39,617 nt of DNA from Planctomycetota bacterium (GTDB lineage Bacteria > Planctomycetota > UBA8108 > UBA1146): assembly GCA_018694835.1 (NCBI GenBank), contig JABHOG010000017.1, positions 1 through 39,617 of the forward strand, in the 5' to 3' direction. Shown one piece after another: positions 36,549 through 39,617 of the stretch. Under the pieces are notes generated by a model. The model saw nothing but the letters and a program-made list of their open reading frames with translations, was not told the origin of the DNA and made no database searches. Every line of letters starts with the position of its first letter. Within the stretch, counting starts at the first letter, position 1. The position numbers and the translations under genes are program-made.

Positions 36549-37550
36549 ATGAAGATTCAGAAGGACCCGCTACCACCATCTGTCAGCCACTTCTTCCCGC
36601 AAGGGTCGTGGGGGATGGCACGTGTGAGTCGACCGGTTCTGAAGATGCTGCTCCTGTTGATACTGATCCAGTGGATCTCGCTGCCGCTGACCGTGATCGG
36701 TCAGACCCCTTCGGTGACTCCCGGAGAAATTTACAATCAGGATCTCGATCCAGTGCTCAAGAGCATCGATGGATTGACGATTCATGATCGACTTGGTCAA
36801 CAGTTACCTTTCGAGACGGTGGTTCGTACCGAATCGGCAGAACAGGTGTCTCTCGGAACAGTGCTCGACTCCGGCCTGCCGATGATCTTCAATCCGGTCT
36901 ACTTCTCCTGCCCTATGTTGTGCAACCTGGTGGTGGAGGGGCTGATCGAATCGGTCTCGCAGTGCGGACTCAAGATCGGAGTCGATTTTGAAGTGGTCAC
37001 GATCAGTATCGATCCGAGAGATTCGGCGAAGGACGCACGGAACCGTCAGAAACTGTTGATCACAGCTCTCGAGGAATCGGCCACTCTTACCGGTGCGGAT
37101 GTTTCCGGTGCCGAAGCGGGTTGGCACTTCCTGACAGGTCAGCAGCCTGCGTTGGCAGCGATCACCGAAGCGCTCGGCTTCGAGTACCGCTGGAATGAGT
37201 TCAATTCGGAATACGCCCACGGGGCAGGGATCTTCGTCGTCAGTCCAGATGGTGTCCTGTCCCAGACCCTCAAGGGGATCGAGTTTGAACCACAGACGGT
37301 TCGCCTCGCTCTGGTCGAGGCATCCGACGGCAAGGTCGGAAACTGGCTCGATGAGTTTGTCCTTACCTGTTTTGTTTACGATCCAACGAAGGCCCAGTAC
37401 GGTCCTGCAGCTCTCAAGGTGATGCGCCTCGGGGGCCTGGTGACTGTCCTGGGAATCTGTAGTTACTTGCTCTACTCCTGGACAAGGGGCGGGCGGGACG
37501 GAGATCCTGTGATCTCGGCAGATCAGCAGAGAGAGCAGCCCCAGTCATGA
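36549..37550 (+). CDS. SCO1/SenC-type copper chaperone for cytochrome oxidase
   Basis: 333 residues from ATG at 36549; an ATG at 36615 is an alternative that would shorten the part before the signal sequence. A hydrophobic segment (about 32-52) exports the thioredoxin-fold domain. Copper ligands are visible: Cys121 and Cys125 in CPMLC, and His224 in YAHGAGIF. A C-terminal transmembrane helix (about 295-313) follows. SCO proteins deliver copper to the CuA site of subunit II. The gene overlaps coxB by four bases (ATGA), which fits that role. Confidence 0.92.
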   Translation: MKIQKDPLPPSVSHFFPQGSWGMARVSRPVLKMLLLLILIQWISLPLTVIGQTPSVTPGEIYNQDLDPVLKSIDGLTIHDRLGQQLPFETVVRTESAEQVSLGTVLDSGLPMIFNPVYFSCPMLCNLVVEGLIESVSQCGLKIGVDFEVVTISIDPRDSAKDARNRQKLLITALEESATLTGADVSGAEAGWHFLTGQQPALAAITEALGFEYRWNEFNSEYAHGAGIFVVSPDGVLSQTLKGIEFEPQTVRLALVEASDGKVGNWLDEFVLTCFVYDPTKAQYGPAALKVMRLGGLVTVLGICSYLLYSWTRGGRDGDPVISADQQREQPQS

Positions 37551-38659
37551 TCCAAGTACCCATCCTCCTGGCAGATAGCGAACCCAGTTTCTGGCTTCCA
37601 GCGCCAGTGTCGAACTTTGCCGGTCCCATCGACGGGGATTTTTACTTCGTCTACTGGGTGTCCATCTTCTTCTTGGTGCTGATCACCCTGTTACTGGGGA
37701 TCTTCATGTGGAAGTTTCGGACTCCTCCCGGTGCACGTGCCCAGAGTCACAAGGATCACCACATCGTTCTCGAGGTGGTCTGGACCGGGATCCCCATCAT
37801 CCTGTCGGCGATGATGTTCTGGTATGGCTATCGCGGGTATGTCGATATGACAGTTCCACCCAATGAATCGATCTCCATCGTGGCCGAGGCCCAGAAGTGG
37901 GCCTGGAACTTCTCGTACGCTTCCAACGGCGCATCGATTCCTGGAATGTCGGATGATTTCAACGTCGTTCGTGCCCAGGTTCGATCGGGAGAGATCACCG
38001 CGGAAGATGCCGAAGCCGCCGAGGCGAAGATCCTCGAAAAGGCCGGGCTGCATGTGCCGATGGGAGTTCCCATCGATGTCACGGTGATGGCGGCGGATGT
38101 TCTGCACGCCCTGTTCATTCCAGCTTTCAGGGTCAAGAAGGACTGCGTTCCTGGTCGGACTGGAAAACTCTGGTTCATCGCCAATGAACCGGGGACCTAT
38201 GATCTCTACTGTGCTGAATATTGCGGTCAAGGACACTCGTGGATGCATTCCAAGGTGGTGGTGCACGAGACGGTCGAGGAGTACGAAAAGTGGCTCGAAG
38301 TCGCCGGATCCTACGATGAAACCTTACCCTTCGATGAGAACGGCAAGATCGTGTGGAAGCGACGTGGCTGTATTTCCTGCCACAGTATCGATGGAAGCAA
38401 GAAGGTCGGCCCCTCCTGGGCGGGCATGTTTGGATCGATGAGGAAGTTTGCTGCCACAGGGACTCCTGGGGAGGCGGTGGCGGATGAGGCTTACATCCAG
38501 GAGTCGATTCGATTCCCGATGAAGAAAATTGCAGAGGGATATCCTCCGCAGATGCCTGTGGTGAAACTCACGGACAAGGAATTGCTATGGGTCACCGAGT
38601 ACATCAAGTCACTGAGCCAGAACTCCGGAGGGACCGTGAGTCCCCGGAAGGAAAACTGA
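37547..38659 (+). CDS. coxB: Cytochrome c oxidase subunit II with fused cytochrome c (caa3 type)
   Basis: 370 residues. Two N-terminal transmembrane helices (about 33-56 and 75-96) are followed by the periplasmic CuA cupredoxin domain with ligands His187, Cys222, Glu224, Cys226, His230 and Met233 ([12 protein letters not shown]). A cytochrome c domain is fused at the C-terminus: CISCH (275-279) with likely axial Met336 in PPQM. This caa3 arrangement lets complex III reduce the oxidase directly. About 40 residues (129-168, rich in Glu and Ala) are inserted before the [11 protein letters not shown] strand, where ordinary subunit II has a short loop. The start overlaps the SCO stop, and coxA follows one base after the stop. 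Confidence 0.95.
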   Translation: MIQVPILLADSEPSFWLPAPVSNFAGPIDGDFYFVYWVSIFFLVLITLLLGIFMWKFRTPPGARAQSHKDHHIVLEVVWTGIPIILSAMMFWYGYRGYVDMTVPPNESISIVAEAQKWAWNFSYASNGASIPGMSDDFNVVRAQVRSGEITAEDAEAAEAKILEKAGLHVPMGVPIDVTVMAADVLHALFIPAFRVKKDCVPGRTGKLWFIANEPGTYDLYCAEYCGQGHSWMHSKVVVHETVEEYEKWLEVAGSYDETLPFDENGKIVWKRRGCISCHSIDGSKKVGPSWAGMFGSMRKFAATGTPGEAVADEAYIQESIRFPMKKIAEGYPPQMPVVKLTDKELLWVTEYIKSLSQNSGGTVSPRKEN

Positions 38660-38660
38660 T

Positions 38661-39617
38661 ATGAGTCAGCCTGATATCGATGGCCGTCCCGATTCCGATG
38701 AGGTGAAAACTGCTGCGGCAGCGACCACAGTCGATGAGTCCGGTCCCAGCTATTTGACAGTGACCAATACCATTTCTTCCTGGGTGTTCACTCTCGACCA
38801 TAAACGAATCGGCTTGATGTACCTCATCGGAGTGCTGTTCATGTTCTTGCTGGGCGGGGTCTTTGCCCTGCTGGTCAGAACAGAACTGTTCTCTCCGCTG
38901 GCGATGATCACCCCGTTGTTTGCCGATACTGCCGAGGCTCAGGCCGATCTCTACAACAAGTGGTTCACCACCCATGGCGCGATCATGGTATTCCTGGTGA
39001 TCATTCCAGGGGTGCCGGCTGCTCTCGGTAACTTCATCTTACCGTTGCTCCTGGGAGCCAAGGATGTCGCTTTCCCGCGATTGAATCTGGGCTCCTTTTA
39101 CCTGTGGGTCATCGGAGCGATCTTCTTCGTCTACGTGCTCTTCTCCGGAGGAATCGATACCGGGTGGACCTTCTATACCCCTTACAGTGCGGAATCCGGC
39201 ACCGCCGTGATCCCTGCACTGATCGGCGTCTTCATCCTCGGATTCTCGAGCATCTTCACCGGACTCAACTTCATCGTGACGATCCACAAGATGCGGCCGA
39301 AGGGGATGACCTGGTTCAAGATGCCCCTGTTCCTGTGGGCGACCTACTCCACTGCAGTGATCCAGGTACTGGCGACTCCCGTGCTGGGAATCACGCTGCT
39401 CTTGTTGATCCTGGAGAGATCCCTGGGAATTGGCATCTTCGATCCTCGTAACGGTGGGGATCCGGTGCTGTTTCAGCACTTCTTCTGGTTCTACAGTCAT
39501 CCGGCGGTGTACATCATGATCGTTCCACCGATGGGTGTGGTCAGTGAACTGATCGCCACTCATAGTCACAAGCGCATCTTCGGATACACCTATATCGCCT
39601 TCTCATCGGTGGCCATC
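38661..39617 (+). CDS. coxA: Cytochrome c oxidase subunit I, A2 type, partial (3' end beyond window)
   Basis: 319 codons are present from ATG at 38661 (GGAAGG eight nt upstream); the C-terminal part lies beyond the right edge. Transmembrane helices I-VI are recognisable. His105 in TTHGAIMVF is a low-spin heme a ligand. [12 protein letters not shown] (about 275-286) contains CuB ligand His280 and Tyr284, which forms the His-Tyr cross-link. The glutamate of the common GHPEVY motif is replaced: Tyr278-Ser279 precede His280 and Ala282 takes the Glu place, the YSHP pattern of A2-type heme-copper oxidases such as caa3 of Thermus and Rhodothermus. It reduces oxygen and pumps protons. Subunits III and IV would be expected downstream. 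Confidence 0.95.
   Translation, partial: MSQPDIDGRPDSDEVKTAAAATTVDESGPSYLTVTNTISSWVFTLDHKRIGLMYLIGVLFMFLLGGVFALLVRTELFSPLAMITPLFADTAEAQADLYNKWFTTHGAIMVFLVIIPGVPAALGNFILPLLLGAKDVAFPRLNLGSFYLWVIGAIFFVYVLFSGGIDTGWTFYTPYSAESGTAVIPALIGVFILGFSSIFTGLNFIVTIHKMRPKGMTWFKMPLFLWATYSTAVIQVLATPVLGITLLLLILERSLGIGIFDPRNGGDPVLFQHFFWFYSHPAVYIMIVPPMGVVSELIATHSHKRIFGYTYIAFSSVAI

Overview
The window looks like a chromosomal segment of a planctomycete (Planctomycetota), probably an uncultured or marine lineage. This is inference from gene content, not from a marker gene. The pointers are a secreted protein ending in the two-repeat dockerin-like calcium module typical of planctomycetes, a lysine-tailed protein on a degenerate endonuclease III fold, lpxB (lipid A, hence an LPS-bearing outer membrane) beside an mcsA-mcsB-clpC operon, and an alternative complex III plus caa3 oxidase cluster. 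No rRNA, tRNA, CRISPR array, insertion sequence or phage gene was found; this is mostly ordinary, dense chromosome.

Layout. (1) 1-2429, minus strand: a histone-H1-like tailed protein running off the left edge, preceded by an xdhC-like gene. (2) 2518-3933, plus strand: a PAS/GAF-like diguanylate cyclase whose stop codon overlaps that of rbfA. (3) 3930-8660, minus strand: nusA-infB-rbfA, the transcription/translation operon, without rimP in front. (4) 9460-11673, minus strand: katG alone, with about 0.8 kb of gene-poor DNA on each side. (5) 12450-16771, plus strand: mcsA-mcsB-clpC, the protein-arginine kinase and AAA+ unfoldase system. It meets folC (minus strand) end to end. (6) 18132-23696, plus strand: class I amidotransferase-like hydrolase, lpxB, an unknown two-helix membrane protein, aroB, a doubtful short ORF and a MATE exporter. 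(7) 23750-26300, minus strand: a secreted dockerin-type protein with a near-perfect intrinsic terminator. (8) 26683-39617, plus strand: heme A synthase, then actA-B-C-D-E-F, a small membrane protein, SCO, coxB (CuA plus fused cytochrome c) and the start of coxA.

The respiratory block forms a coherent unit. ActA-F would oxidise menaquinol/quinol and pass electrons through its own c-type hemes to the cytochrome c domain fused to CoxB. CtaA supplies heme A and SCO supplies copper for CuA. CoxA carries a YSHP motif in place of the GHPE glutamate, which marks an A2-type oxidase. The McsA/McsB/ClpC block should mark proteins with phosphoarginine and unfold them for ClpP, but no CtsR gene or operator is visible and the second McsA zinc site lacks one cysteine.

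Several genes appear to start at GTG or TTG codons placed 5-8 nt behind strong Shine-Dalgarno sequences (nusA, infB, mcsA, folC, ctaA and the dockerin gene). I used those starts rather than the longest open frames. The most unusual gene is at the left edge: an endonuclease III-like helix-hairpin-helix domain that has lost both catalytic residues and carries a lysine/alanine tail of more than 220 residues built from 30-bp and 12-bp tandem repeats.
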